Notes: generated by a model not told the origin, from the sequence alone. A stretch of 64,000 bases of DNA from CAXPZW01 sp964221845 (GCA_964221845.1 CAXPZW010000005.1:28823-92822), one strand, 5' to 3'; counted from the first letter of the stretch, positions 18,928-28,562 are shown. A program made the numbers and translations.

Positions 18928-19284
18928 ATGGCTACCTTGCCTGCAATGGTAAGCCGTCGCCGACCATACACCTTTGCTCCGCACCGCTGGGTGCGCATGC
19001 CGGAAGATGCTGTATTGCGTCTCTGCTGGGTGCTGCGCGACGGCCTGCTGGACGAATCCTCCCTCACAGAAGCCTTGGGCGATGGCGCCCACCGCTGGAT
19101 GCACCGCGCGTTGCGCCGTGCCATTTCTGGAGGTTTGGTGCGCCCCTGTGGCCCGCCGATGATTCCCGGAGTGAGGTACTTCAGCCTCACCCGAAAAGGA
19201 GAGCTTGAAATTTGCATGTGGGCCGGACTGCCCCGCGAACGCCAGGCGTTTACCTCCAAACCGCCCGAAACCACCTTGGAATGA
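18928..19284 (+). CDS. Small winged-helix-like protein
   Basis: 118 residues. Secondary structure reads helix-helix-helix-wing (MPEDAVLRLCWVLRDGLL, SSLTEALG, MHRALRRAISGGLV, then a VRYFSLTRKGELEI hairpin), as in winged helix-turn-helix DNA-binding domains; this is pattern-based inference. The stop overlaps the next gene's start as ATGA, evidence that both are real and coupled. The start lies after the terminator; ATGs at 18928 and 18946 are both possible. Confidence 0.5.
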   Translation: MATLPAMVSRRRPYTFAPHRWVRMPEDAVLRLCWVLRDGLLDESSLTEALGDGAHRWMHRALRRAISGGLVRPCGPPMIPGVRYFSLTRKGELEICMWAGLPRERQAFTSKPPETTLE

Positions 19285-20315
19285 ACAGACTGCTTTTGCT
19301 TGCTTTGGTCGCGTGCGCATTTGCGTGCCAGACCCCACCACCGCCTGCCCCTGAGGCTGCGGCCCCCGATTGCTCCTACACCCACGTGCGCACCGATGAT
19401 GCCGTCCAAGCCGGCGGCGTGCATTGGGTAGAATTGCGCGAGGGCTACCGCGTGTGGACCAAGCAATTTGGCAACAACCCGGACATGAACGTGCTGCTCT
19501 TGCACGGCGGCCCCAGCTGTACCCACGAGTACATGGAGAGCTTCGAGAGCTTCTTCCCGCAGGCCGACATCGCCTTCATCGAGTACGACCAGTTGGGCAG
19601 CTACTACTCCGACCAACCCACCGACAGCTCGCTCTGGACCATCGAGCGTTTTGTGGAGGAAGTGGAGCAGGTACGCATGGCACTCGGGCTGGACGAAAAC
19701 AACTTCTACGTATTGGGCCACTCATGGGGAGGCATCCTGGCATTGGAATACGCCCTCAAGTACCAAGACCGCATGAAGGGGCTCATCGTTTCCAACATGA
19801 CTGCGGATTTCCACAAGTATGCCGCGTACAACGCCGAGCTGCGCAGCCAATTCCGCCCTTCATTGATCGATTCATTGGAGGTGTACGAGAACGCCGGCGA
19901 CTTCCTCAATCCTGAGTACGAAGCCTTGGTAACAGAGCATTATTACCGCAAGCACGTGTGCCGCCTGCCGGAATGGCCAGAGGCCGTAGGGCGCACCTTC
20001 AAGCATTTGAACTACGACGTGTACAGCTATATGCAAGGTCCTTCTGAATTTGTGCCGGGTGGCATTTTGAAGGACTGGACCGTGTGGGACCGCTTGCAGG
20101 AATTGAACGTGCCCACCCTGACCGTGGGCGCTGCGTACGACACCATGAAGCCCGCCGAGATGGAAGAGATGAGCATCCTGGTGCAACGCGGCCGTTACCA
20201 CCACTGTCCCAACGGCTCACACATGGCCCATTGGGACGACCAGGAGGTGTACATGGAAGGGGTGGTGGCCTTCATCCACGACGTGAATAACGGAGACTTC
20301 GCAGCCGCCAAATGA
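19281..20315 (+). CDS. Proline-iminopeptidase-like alpha/beta hydrolase lipoprotein
   Basis: 344 residues beginning with a lipoprotein signal (MNRLLLLALVACAFAC; Cys16). The hydrolase domain is of the prolyl iminopeptidase type (family S33): oxyanion LLLHGGPSCTHEYM, EYDQLGSYYSDQP, the elbow GHSWGG (nucleophile Ser), and a late GSHMAHWDD supplying His. S33 enzymes release N-terminal proline or hydrolyse related amides and esters. Envelope location suggests peptide or xenobiotic turnover. It is translationally coupled to the winged-helix-like gene. Confidence 0.82.
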   Translation: MNRLLLLALVACAFACQTPPPPAPEAAAPDCSYTHVRTDDAVQAGGVHWVELREGYRVWTKQFGNNPDMNVLLLHGGPSCTHEYMESFESFFPQADIAFIEYDQLGSYYSDQPTDSSLWTIERFVEEVEQVRMALGLDENNFYVLGHSWGGILALEYALKYQDRMKGLIVSNMTADFHKYAAYNAELRSQFRPSLIDSLEVYENAGDFLNPEYEALVTEHYYRKHVCRLPEWPEAVGRTFKHLNYDVYSYMQGPSEFVPGGILKDWTVWDRLQELNVPTLTVGAAYDTMKPAEMEEMSILVQRGRYHHCPNGSHMAHWDDQEVYMEGVVAFIHDVNNGDFAAAK

Positions 20316-20389
20316 GGCAAATCCTGTTAAATCCGCTGGCCGTTTGCCCATACGGATTCTGAGGGCCTGCGGGGTGTAGGTCAAACCAG

Positions 20390-20397
20390 TATCTTTG
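20390..20397 (+). promoter_or_regulatory. Candidate -7 element of the yidC promoter
   Basis: TATCTTTG is a perfect TAnnTTTG match 21 bases before the yidC ATG, predicting a short leader. No TTG is visible at -33. Confidence 0.5.
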
Positions 20398-20418
20398 CCC
20401 GCGCTCATACGCTAATCC

Positions 20419-22329
20419 ATGGATAGAAATCAGGTAATCGGCATTGTTCTCATCCTTGCCCTGATCTTTGCGACACAGTACTTTTTTGCCCCCGATCCCG
20501 AGCCCACTTCGACCGCTCAGGAAACCGAGCAAAGTGCCGATACGCTCGCTGCCCCAACACCCGCATCTCCCGCTCCTGCACAAGTGATCCAAACCCCGGA
20601 TCCGTCCACCTTGGACAGTGCCCAACTGGCCCTGTTGCAAGCCCAACAAGCCGGCCGTTTCGGCATTTTTGCTCCCGCGAGCCAAGGCGAAGCCCAAGAC
20701 GTGATTTTGGAAAACGACTTGCTCAAGGTAACGCTCAACACCCAAGGCGGCATGTTCCGTGCGGCTGAGTTGAAGACTTACCAGCAATACTGGGGCGACG
20801 CCAACGTGCAACTCTGGGACCCCGCCAACTCCGAATTGGCACTGGAGTTCACCGCGCTGGGCAAAGGCCAGTTCCGCTCGGACGATTTCTACTTCCAGCC
20901 CTCTACCTCTCACGCTGTGGCTCAAGAGGGCCAGCCAGCACAAGTGGTCATGACCCTGCCCACGGCAGACCCTGCCAAGCAACTGACCTACACCTACACG
21001 TTGGCCGAAGACAGCTATGAAGTGGACTGCGCCGTTGCCATGGTCAACCTCCAAGGCGACATCAACATGGGCGACAAGTCGGCCGCCCTGGTGTGGAACG
21101 CCCAAGGCTTCCACAACGAAAAAGGCATCCGCAACGAACGTTCTTACAGCTCGCCCTTCTTCCGAGAAATGGATGAGGACCGCGACTACCTCAACGAACG
21201 CACCGATGAAGACGACGAGACCGTAGAAGGCCGCCTGAATTGGATGACCTTCAAGCAGCACTTCTTCTCGGCCATGGTCATCAGCGACGAAGGCTTTGCT
21301 CCCGGCGCCCAGCTCGCGGTGCAAACCCCACCCGATACCGACACCCTGCACACCAAGTACTATGCGGCCAACTTGCCGTTGGACTTGACCCAAGGCGCGG
21401 CGGCTGCAGTGCCCCTGCGCTTTTACCTCGGTCCCAATGAGTACGGTGCGTTGGATGCCCTTGAGGTGGAAGACGGCGTGCGCATCATCGACTACGGTTG
21501 GAGCATTTTTGGTTGGGTGAACCGCAATTTCATCCGTCCGGTTTACCTGTTTATGAGCCGCTACATCGGCAGCGCAGGTGTGGTGATCATCCTGCTCACC
21601 TTCCTGATCAAAGGGATGCTCTTCCCGGTGACCTGGAAGAACTACCTCAGCTCGGCGCGCATGAAAGTGCTGCGCCCTGAGATCGAGGAAATCAACAAGA
21701 AATTCAAGGACAAGCCCGCGACCGAAAAGCAGGCGGCCACCATGGAGCTGTATCGCAAAACCGGGGTCAACCCGTTTGCAGGCTGCATCCCGGTGCTGCT
21801 GCAAATGCCCATCCTGTATGCGATGTTCCGCTTTTTCCCCTCCAGTATTGAGTTGCGCGGAAAGAGCTGGCTTTGGGCTGAGGACCTGAGCGCCTATGAT
21901 GCCATATGGAGCTGGACCGGCGATTTGGGCCTCATCAGCACCTTGTACGGCAACCACATTTCCGGCTTCACGGTGATGATGGCCGCCAGTACCTTCTTCT
22001 ACACCCGCATGAACGCTGCCAGCATGCCACAGCAGCAACAGCCAGGCATGCCCAACATGAAGGTGATCATGAACATCTTCCCGTTCATGATGCTGATTTT
22101 CTTCAACCAGTTTGCTTCGGGCCTGAGCTTCTACTATTTCATTTCCAACCTGCTTTCGATTGGGCAGATGTGGATCATCAAGAAGTACATCATCGACGAG
22201 GAGAAGATCCGCGCTAAAATTGAAGACAACAAAAAGGCGCCCAAGAAGAAAAAATCGTCCTTCCAACAGCGTTTGGAAGAGATGCAGAAGGTCCAGCAGG
22301 AGCGCACGAAACAACAACGCGGAAAATGA
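20419..22329 (+). CDS. yidC: Membrane protein insertase YidC
   Basis: 636 residues: an N-terminal membrane anchor (residues 6-24), a long periplasmic beta-sandwich domain (about 90-340), then the conserved five-helix 60KD_IMP core (about 365-590) with YIGSAGVVIILLTFLIKG, KMP-type cytoplasmic loop and NPFAGCIPVLLQMPILYAMF, and a basic C-terminal tail rich in Lys. It inserts membrane proteins alone or with SecYEG in the inner membrane. The length suits Bacteroidota YidC. The next gene starts inside its stop (ATGA). Confidence 0.96.
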   Translation: MDRNQVIGIVLILALIFATQYFFAPDPEPTSTAQETEQSADTLAAPTPASPAPAQVIQTPDPSTLDSAQLALLQAQQAGRFGIFAPASQGEAQDVILENDLLKVTLNTQGGMFRAAELKTYQQYWGDANVQLWDPANSELALEFTALGKGQFRSDDFYFQPSTSHAVAQEGQPAQVVMTLPTADPAKQLTYTYTLAEDSYEVDCAVAMVNLQGDINMGDKSAALVWNAQGFHNEKGIRNERSYSSPFFREMDEDRDYLNERTDEDDETVEGRLNWMTFKQHFFSAMVISDEGFAPGAQLAVQTPPDTDTLHTKYYAANLPLDLTQGAAAAVPLRFYLGPNEYGALDALEVEDGVRIIDYGWSIFGWVNRNFIRPVYLFMSRYIGSAGVVIILLTFLIKGMLFPVTWKNYLSSARMKVLRPEIEEINKKFKDKPATEKQAATMELYRKTGVNPFAGCIPVLLQMPILYAMFRFFPSSIELRGKSWLWAEDLSAYDAIWSWTGDLGLISTLYGNHISGFTVMMAASTFFYTRMNAASMPQQQQPGMPNMKVIMNIFPFMMLIFFNQFASGLSFYYFISNLLSIGQMWIIKKYIIDEEKIRAKIEDNKKAPKKKKSSFQQRLEEMQKVQQERTKQQRGK

Positions 22330-22820
22330 TGCGTACAGCCTTTTTGATCGCCGCTGCGGCCCTGTTGGCCGGTTGCCAGTCGCGCAAGAACACCAGCGCA
22401 CTTCCAGCCTGGATGAACAGCGCCGGCGATGGCATGGTGATCCTCACCTACGAAAAGACCCCTTGCTTTGGCGCGTGCCCTTCGTTCACCTTTACCTGGT
22501 ATGCCGGTGGCAACGTGGCGTGGGATGGCAAGCACTTTGTAGAACGCATGGGCACCCACTCCGGCAAACTCGACCGCGACAAGTTTGCCCGCGTCCTGGA
22601 AGTGGCCAACCGCATCGGCTACTTTGAACTGGACGACACATACGACAATAAGCTGGTGACTGATCTCCCGGCCACCACCACCGAAATCCACACTGGGGAA
22701 GGCCTCAAGCGCGTGACCAACCGCTACCAAGGCCCCGAAGCCCTGAACGAATTGTACCAAGTTTTGGATGCCCTGCTCGAGGAAGTGACCTGGAGTGAGG
22801 CGCCGTCGAATGCTCAATAA
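22326..22820 (+). CDS. DUF6438 lipoprotein
   Basis: 164 residues with a lipoprotein signal (LLAGC; Cys17). The core ILTYEKTPCFGACPSFTFTW is the recognisable DUF6438 motif with a conserved CxxxC pair. The family is common in Bacteroidota and has no known function. A four-base ATGA overlap with yidC and a short gap to the S46 peptidase gene place it in the same transcript. Confidence 0.8.
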   Translation: MMRTAFLIAAAALLAGCQSRKNTSALPAWMNSAGDGMVILTYEKTPCFGACPSFTFTWYAGGNVAWDGKHFVERMGTHSGKLDRDKFARVLEVANRIGYFELDDTYDNKLVTDLPATTTEIHTGEGLKRVTNRYQGPEALNELYQVLDALLEEVTWSEAPSNAQ

Positions 22821-22828
22821 AGACCAAC

Positions 22829-25051
22829 ATGAAGCACGTACTTACCCTGTGCCTTGCGGCACTGCTGCTGGTACCATCGGCCAACGCCCATGAGGGCATG
22901 TGGCTGGTTCACATGCTTAAGCAGCTCAACGAAGCGCAAATGCAACAACTCGGCCTGCAACTCTCGGCCGATGACATCTACGACATCAACAACTCCAGCC
23001 TCAAGGACGCCATCGTGCGCCTCAATGGCGGGATGTGCACCGCAGAGGTGATCTCAGACCAAGGCTTGGTATTGACCAACCACCACTGTGCTTACGGCGC
23101 CATCCAAACCCTCTCGACTCCGGAGAACAACTTCTTGGACGACGGTTTTTGGGCCATGAGCCACGGCGAGGAGTTGCCCATTCCCGACATGTACGTATCG
23201 TTCTTGCAGCGCGTAGAGGACGTGACCGAAAAGGTACTTGCGGATGTGACCGACGACATGAGCGAAGAGGAGCGCACCGGAGCAATTCGTGCCGCCATCA
23301 AAGCCATCGAAGACGCCAACAAAGGCGAGAATATGGAAGCCACCGTCAAAAGCATGTACTACGGCAACGAGTTCTACCTGATGGTGTACAAGAACTACAA
23401 CGACATCCGTTTGGTGGGTGCCCCAGCCGAGTCCATCGGTAAGTACGGCGGCGACACCGACAACTGGATGTGGCCACGTCACACCGGTGACTTCTCGATG
23501 ATCCGCATCTACGCGGGCGCCGACAACGAGCCTGCCGAGTACAGCAAGGACAACAAGCCTTACCAGCCCAAAGCCCACCTCAAAGTGAGTTTGGACGGTG
23601 TGGAGGCCGGCGACTTCACCATGATCATGGGTTACCCCGGCAGCACCGACCGCTTCCTGACCTCATTTGGGGTACAGAACGCCATCGAGAACTACAACCC
23701 AACGGTAGTATCGCTGCGCGACGAGCGCCTCAAGACCATGAAAATGCACATGGACGCCGATCCTAAAGTGCGTCTGCAGTACGCCTCTAGCTACGCCGGT
23801 GTGGCCAACTACTGGAAGTACTTCCAAGGCCAGACCCGAGGCCTGAAGCGTTTGGATGTGTACGGCCAAAAGCAAGACCTCGAAGCCCAATTCACCAAGT
23901 GGGTAGAAGCCGATGCCAAGCGCAAAGCCAAGTACGGCGAAGCCTTGGGATTGATCGAGGATTACTACAAGAACAACATGGCTGCGCAAAAAGCGCAAAT
24001 CCACCTCAACGAGGCCGCCTTTGCCTCTGACCTGATGGTCTTCAGCTGGCGCTCGCAAGGTCTGGCCCGTTCATACAACGAGGAAACCAAGGAGTTCGAT
24101 GCCACCACCATCGCCGACATGAAGGCCGGTTTGGAGGATCGCTACAAGGACTACGACTTCGAGACCGACAAGGATCTGTTTGCGCACATGTTCGCGCGTT
24201 ACGCAGCTTCACTCGACAAAGAAGGCCGTCCTGAGATCTTCAACCACATCGACAAGAAACACAAAGGCAGCATCGAGTCGTTTGCCAACGAGGTGTACAG
24301 CACCAGCGTGCTGGCGAGCAAAGACCGCATGATGGCATTCTTGGCCCTGCCCGGCAAGAAGATGAAGAAGGTGATCGACAAGGACCTCGGCTTCCGCTTG
24401 TTTGGCGAAGTGGTGGGCCACTACCGCGCACAAATGGGTGCAGCGGCTGGCTTTGCTTCTCAAAAAGAGCGTGGCTACCGCTTGTTTGTGGATGGCCTGC
24501 GTAAAATGCAAGCCGACAAGTCGTTCTACCCAGATGCCAACTCAACCATGCGTTTGACCTTTGGACAAGTGGGCGACTACTTCCCAGCAGACGCGGTGCA
24601 CTACGACTACATCACCACTGCCGACGGCATCCTGGAGAAAATGGACAACACCAACCCAGAATTCGTGGTCAAGCCAGAGTTGGAGAATCTCCTGCGCAAG
24701 CGTGACTATGGTCGTTACGCCGACGAGAACGGCAACCTGGTAACCTGTTTCATTGCCAACAATGACATCACCGGTGGCAACTCAGGCAGCCCCATCATGA
24801 ATGCCCGTGGCGAGCTGATCGGTGTGGCCTTTGATGGCAACTGGGAAGCCATGAGTGGCGACATCGCCTTTGAGCCCGAGCTGCAGCGCACCATTTCTGT
24901 GGACATCCGTTACGTGATGTTCGTGGTGGACAAGGTGGCCGGCGCCCAGAACATCATCGATGAGATTGACTTTGTGAAAACCGAGCCCAAGGCCGTGGCG
25001 GAACCCGCCCGTGCAGCCTTAGGCGAGGCGGAAATGATGGACGACAAGTAA
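22829..25051 (+). CDS. S46 family dipeptidyl-peptidase, DPP7-like
   Basis: 740 residues with an N-terminal signal peptide (ends SANA). Family S46: chymotrypsin-like halves carrying TNHHCAYGAIQ (catalytic His), GGDTDNWMWPRHTGDFS (Asp) and GGNSGSP (Ser), plus a helical cap. In Porphyromonas DPP11 an Arg 18 residues after the Ser selects acidic P1 residues, whereas DPP7 has Gly; here FDGNWE has Gly, arguing for broad hydrophobic specificity. It removes dipeptides in the periplasm for peptide feeding. A perfect hairpin follows the gene. Confidence 0.92.
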   Translation: MKHVLTLCLAALLLVPSANAHEGMWLVHMLKQLNEAQMQQLGLQLSADDIYDINNSSLKDAIVRLNGGMCTAEVISDQGLVLTNHHCAYGAIQTLSTPENNFLDDGFWAMSHGEELPIPDMYVSFLQRVEDVTEKVLADVTDDMSEEERTGAIRAAIKAIEDANKGENMEATVKSMYYGNEFYLMVYKNYNDIRLVGAPAESIGKYGGDTDNWMWPRHTGDFSMIRIYAGADNEPAEYSKDNKPYQPKAHLKVSLDGVEAGDFTMIMGYPGSTDRFLTSFGVQNAIENYNPTVVSLRDERLKTMKMHMDADPKVRLQYASSYAGVANYWKYFQGQTRGLKRLDVYGQKQDLEAQFTKWVEADAKRKAKYGEALGLIEDYYKNNMAAQKAQIHLNEAAFASDLMVFSWRSQGLARSYNEETKEFDATTIADMKAGLEDRYKDYDFETDKDLFAHMFARYAASLDKEGRPEIFNHIDKKHKGSIESFANEVYSTSVLASKDRMMAFLALPGKKMKKVIDKDLGFRLFGEVVGHYRAQMGAAAGFASQKERGYRLFVDGLRKMQADKSFYPDANSTMRLTFGQVGDYFPADAVHYDYITTADGILEKMDNTNPEFVVKPELENLLRKRDYGRYADENGNLVTCFIANNDITGGNSGSPIMNARGELIGVAFDGNWEAMSGDIAFEPELQRTISVDIRYVMFVVDKVAGAQNIIDEIDFVKTEPKAVAEPARAALGEAEMMDDK

Positions 25052-25069
25052 GGTCCATTTTCCCACAGG

Positions 25070-25110
25070 CAACGCCCGCGTTTCGGCCTCCGAAGCGCGG
25101 GCGTTGTTGT
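25070..25110 (+). terminator. Hairpin after the S46 peptidase gene
   Basis: A perfect 11-bp stem (CAACGCCCGCG with its complement) and 15-base loop, followed by only a weak T-rich tract (TTGTTGT). Confidence 0.6.
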
Positions 25111-25150
25111 ACCTGTGGTTTTCGATACCTTCGCCTCAACTCGCATCTTC

Positions 25151-25966
25151 ATGAGCATTTCGAAAAACGTCAAACGCATCACCACAAACACCCTGTTGGA
25201 GATGAAGGTGAAAGGAGAGAAGATCTCCATGCTCACCGCTTACGATTATTCCATGGCCCGCATTGTGGACCAAGGCGGCATTGATGTCATTCTGGTGGGC
25301 GACAGCGCCTCCAACGTGATGGCCGGCCACGAGACTACCTTGCCCATCACCTTGGACCACATGATCTACCACGCCAGCAGCGTGTTGCGTGCGGCCCACA
25401 AATCCTTGGTGGTGGTGGACCTGCCGTTTGGAACCTATCAGGGCAATTCCAAAGAGGCACTCAACTCGGCCATCCGCATCATGAAGGAGTCGGGCGCCCA
25501 CGCGGTCAAGCTCGAAGGCGGCCGTGAAATCAAGGAAAGCATTGATCGCATCCTCACCGCGGGCATCCCGGTAATGGGCCACTTGGGCCTGACGCCTCAG
25601 AGCATTTACAAGTTTGGTACGTACGTGGTACGCGCCAAAGAGGAAGAAGAAGCCAAACGCCTGCGTGAAGACGCGAAAATCCTGGAAGAGTCCGGCTGCT
25701 TTGCCATCGTGTTGGAGAAAATCCCTGCCCAGCTTGCAGCTGAAGTGGCGGCCAGCGTGAGCATTCCGGTGATCGGCATTGGCGCCGGTGCGGAAGTGGA
25801 CGGACAAGTACTGGTACTGCACGACATGCTGGGCATCACCCAGGAGTTCAACCCGCGCTTCCTGCGCCGTTACTTGGACCTTGCGGACCAAATGCGCGGA
25901 GCGGTTGAAGCCTATGTACGCGACGTCAAAGCCGTGGACTTTCCCAACGAACGCGAGCAGTACTGA
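25151..25966 (+). CDS. panB: 3-methyl-2-oxobutanoate hydroxymethyltransferase
   Basis: First step of pantothenate/CoA synthesis: transfers a hydroxymethyl group from methylene-tetrahydrofolate to 2-oxoisovalerate. 271 residues from the ATG at 25151, which begins the normal N-terminus; an in-frame ATG at 25115 lies close to the upstream hairpin. Motifs: MLTAYDYSMARI, VGDSASNVMAGH (metal-binding Asp), HAVKLEGG, MGHLGLTPQS and IGIGAG. It shares one base with the downstream RluA gene. Confidence 0.95.
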   Translation: MSISKNVKRITTNTLLEMKVKGEKISMLTAYDYSMARIVDQGGIDVILVGDSASNVMAGHETTLPITLDHMIYHASSVLRAAHKSLVVVDLPFGTYQGNSKEALNSAIRIMKESGAHAVKLEGGREIKESIDRILTAGIPVMGHLGLTPQSIYKFGTYVVRAKEEEEAKRLREDAKILEESGCFAIVLEKIPAQLAAEVAASVSIPVIGIGAGAEVDGQVLVLHDMLGITQEFNPRFLRRYLDLADQMRGAVEAYVRDVKAVDFPNEREQY

Positions 25967-26757
25967 TGGCCGATTCCAAGGACAAGAAATACTGGACCAA
26001 AAAACCCAAGTCGCCGATTGTGATGAGCGATGCGCACAACCTGCGCGTGCTCTACGAGGACAACCACATCATTGCGGTCAACAAACGCAACTCGGACATC
26101 ATCCAAAGCGACTCCAGCGGCGATACTACCCTGTGTGAGGTGGTGCGCGGCTACGTCAAGTACAAATACAACAAGCCTGGAAAAGCCTTCATTGGCACCA
26201 TCCACCGGCTGGACCGTCCGGTGAGCGGGGTCATTTTGTACGCCCGTACCACCAAAGGACTCAATCGCATGCTCAACATGTTCAAGTACCGCGAGGTGCA
26301 AAAGACTTATTGGGCCATCGTGAAAAACCGTCCGCCGCAAATGGAAGGGCACATCGTCAACTACTTGATCAAGAACGAGCGCCAGAACAAGAGTTTTGCG
26401 TTCGACACGCCTGCCGATGGGCGCAAGGAGAGTGAATTGCGCTATCGTGTGATAGGCGCAAGCAATCACTATTACCTGTTGGAAGTGTACCCCAAAACCG
26501 GGCGTCACCACCAAATCCGCGCCACCTTGGCCAGCTTGGGATCACCCATCAAAGGCGACATCAAGTACGGCGCCAAGCGTACCAACGACAACGCCTCAAT
26601 CCACCTGCACGCGCGCCGTATCGAGTTTGTACACCCGGTCAAGCGCGAGCCCCTTTGCATTGTTGCGCCGCCCCCTGAGGACGCCCTTTGGGATGAGTTT
26701 GTCAAGATCGATCGGGAGGTGAAACCCGCCTTTCCGGAAGGCTTCATTCCGTGGTAG
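25966..26757 (+). CDS. RluA family 23S rRNA/tRNA pseudouridine synthase
   Basis: 263 residues. The catalytic motif HRLDRPVSGVILYARTTKG is intact with Asp83 as nucleophile, followed by KTYWAIVK and the KTGRHHQIRATLASLGSPIKGDIKYG signature. It isomerises uridine to pseudouridine in RNA; which site cannot be read from sequence. There is no S4 domain at the N-terminus, so it resembles RluA/TruC more than RluC/D. The start overlaps the panB stop by one base. Confidence 0.9.
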   Translation: MADSKDKKYWTKKPKSPIVMSDAHNLRVLYEDNHIIAVNKRNSDIIQSDSSGDTTLCEVVRGYVKYKYNKPGKAFIGTIHRLDRPVSGVILYARTTKGLNRMLNMFKYREVQKTYWAIVKNRPPQMEGHIVNYLIKNERQNKSFAFDTPADGRKESELRYRVIGASNHYYLLEVYPKTGRHHQIRATLASLGSPIKGDIKYGAKRTNDNASIHLHARRIEFVHPVKREPLCIVAPPPEDALWDEFVKIDREVKPAFPEGFIPW

Positions 26758-26858
26758 TGCGGTAGGCCTCCCCGCCACAGGGACAATTTTGTGACCCCAG
26801 CAGCGCCACCAATTGGTTACCTTAGCGCTCGCTTTTTTCAATCAGATCAAACACGACC

Positions 26859-27812
26859 ATGAGTCAAGAAATCGAACACGTGAAGTGCCTGATCATCGGA
26901 TCAGGACCCGCGGGATATACCGCAGCCATTTACGCTGCACGCGCTGACATGTCTCCAGTGCTGTACCAAGGCCTCCAACCCGGGGGGCAGTTGACCGAAA
27001 CCACCGAGGTAGACAACTACCCGGGCTACCCAGAGGGCATTAACGGCCCACAAATGATGCTGGATTTCCAAGCACAAGCCGAGCGCTTTGATGCCGACAT
27101 CCGCACCGGTTGGGTGACCAAGGTGGATTTCACCGGTCCAGTGCACAAAGTGGAAATCGACAATGGCAAGCACACTGTGCACGCCGACTCAGTCATCATT
27201 GCCACAGGTGCATCGGCGAAATGGTTGGGCCTCGAGAGTGAGATCCGTCTGCGCGACGCAGGTGGAGGCGTGTCCGCATGCGCAGTGTGTGACGGCTTCT
27301 TCTACCGCGGCCAGGACGTGGCCATCGTAGGCGCGGGTGATACCGCTGCTGAGGAGGCTTCGTACCTCGCGAAGCTCTGCAACAAGGTGCACATGCTGGT
27401 GCGTCGCGATGAGATGCGCGCTTCCAAAGCCATGCAGCACCGCGTAGAAAATCTTGAGAACATCGAAATTCACTGGAATACCGAGACCGTTGAAGTACTC
27501 GGTGAAGAAGGGGTGACCGGCGTGCGCGTGAAGAACAGCAAGTCAGGCGAAGAGTCCACCTTGGACATCACCGGATTCTTTGTTGCCATCGGGCACAAAC
27601 CCAACACCGATGTTTTCGCCGATTGGTTGGACCTCAACCCCGCGGGCTACATCATCAACCAACCCGGCACCGCCAAGACCAACATCGAAGGTGTATTTGT
27701 GTCCGGCGATGCTGCAGACCACGTCTACCGCCAAGCGGTGACCGCTGCGGGTACCGGTTGTATGGCAGCCCTCGACGCCGAGCGTTACCTGGCGGCCAAA
27801 GGCATCCACTAA
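26859..27812 (+). CDS. trxB: Thioredoxin reductase
   Basis: NADPH-dependent flavoprotein that reduces thioredoxin. 317 residues: FAD-binding GSGPAGYTAAIYAAR (14-28), redox-active CAVC (Cys141/Cys144) in CAVCDGFFYRG, NADPH-binding VGAGDTAAEEA, and the C-terminal FVSGDAADHVYRQAVTAAGTGCMAALDAERYL segment. Full length and canonical. A strong terminator follows. Confidence 0.96.
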   Translation: MSQEIEHVKCLIIGSGPAGYTAAIYAARADMSPVLYQGLQPGGQLTETTEVDNYPGYPEGINGPQMMLDFQAQAERFDADIRTGWVTKVDFTGPVHKVEIDNGKHTVHADSVIIATGASAKWLGLESEIRLRDAGGGVSACAVCDGFFYRGQDVAIVGAGDTAAEEASYLAKLCNKVHMLVRRDEMRASKAMQHRVENLENIEIHWNTETVEVLGEEGVTGVRVKNSKSGEESTLDITGFFVAIGHKPNTDVFADWLDLNPAGYIINQPGTAKTNIEGVFVSGDAADHVYRQAVTAAGTGCMAALDAERYLAAKGIH

Positions 27813-27838
27813 CGGCTCACCGTCCAAAACATTCAAGC

Positions 27839-27868
27839 AAGCGGCCCAAACGGGCCGCTTCTTTTTTG
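27839..27868 (+). terminator. Terminator of trxB
   Basis: A 9-bp stem AAGCGGCCC/GGGCCGCTT with a 4-base loop, followed by CTTTTTT. The next gene starts 14 bases later. Confidence 0.88.
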
Positions 27869-27881
27869 CCATCTTACCGGT

Positions 27882-28562
27882 GTGAAAGTCGCCCTGCTTG
27901 TGGGGCTGTGCTGTGTGATGCTCGCCCCCGCTTCCATACCCACCCCAGAATTGTTGGGCCGGTTCGACCCCGGAACCCACGAGGACTTTGTGCGCATTGC
28001 CACCAAGTACACCACCAAGCCCGAAATCTACATGCGCAGCGAAGCCTATGCGGCGTTTGAACGCATGCATACTGCGGCCAAGGCCGATGGCGTCAACTTG
28101 GTGATTGTGTCAGCTACCCGCAACTTCAATTATCAAAAGGGCATTTGGGAGCGCAAGTGGAAACGCCCGCAATACATGGGCTGGCAGGACTTAGACAAAG
28201 TCAAGGACATCATGCGCTACTCGGCCATGCCGGGCACCTCACGCCACCACTGGGGCACTGACGTTGACTTCAATCACTTGGAGAACGACTGGTTCACCAA
28301 AGGAGAGGGCAAAAAGCTGTACGATTGGCTGCAGGCCCATGCCGGTGAATACGGATTCGAGCAGACCTATACCTCCAAAGCTTCGGGCCGCACTGGTTAC
28401 GAGGAGGAAAAGTGGCACTGGAGTTACCTGCCGCTGGCCAAGGGGTATTTGGAGGCCTACACTCACCAAGTGCGCTATTCGGATATTTCTGACTTTAACG
28501 GTGCTAACCAGGCTGAAGCTGTGCGGGCTATTGAGGACTTTGTTTGCGGGGTTTCCGAGTGA
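27882..28562 (+). CDS. M15 family D-alanyl-D-alanine carboxypeptidase (VanY-like)
   Basis: 226 residues with a GTG start giving a signal peptide (MKVALLVGLCCVMLAPASI). Zinc-peptidase motifs are present: TSRHHWGTDVDFN (His and Asp ligands) and EEKWHWSYLP (the EKWHW catalytic Glu/His). M15B enzymes trim the terminal D-Ala of cell-wall peptides in the periplasm. A Cys in the signal region could be a lipoprotein site, but the lipobox is poor. Only 14 bases separate it from the trxB terminator, so its leader is very short. Confidence 0.87.
   Translation: MKVALLVGLCCVMLAPASIPTPELLGRFDPGTHEDFVRIATKYTTKPEIYMRSEAYAAFERMHTAAKADGVNLVIVSATRNFNYQKGIWERKWKRPQYMGWQDLDKVKDIMRYSAMPGTSRHHWGTDVDFNHLENDWFTKGEGKKLYDWLQAHAGEYGFEQTYTSKASGRTGYEEEKWHWSYLPLAKGYLEAYTHQVRYSDISDFNGANQAEAVRAIEDFVCGVSE

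Noticed and set aside
20272..22401. 709-codon minus-strand frame opposite yidC
   Set aside because: yidC is unambiguous on the plus strand; the antisense translation lacks domains, signal sequence or family motif.
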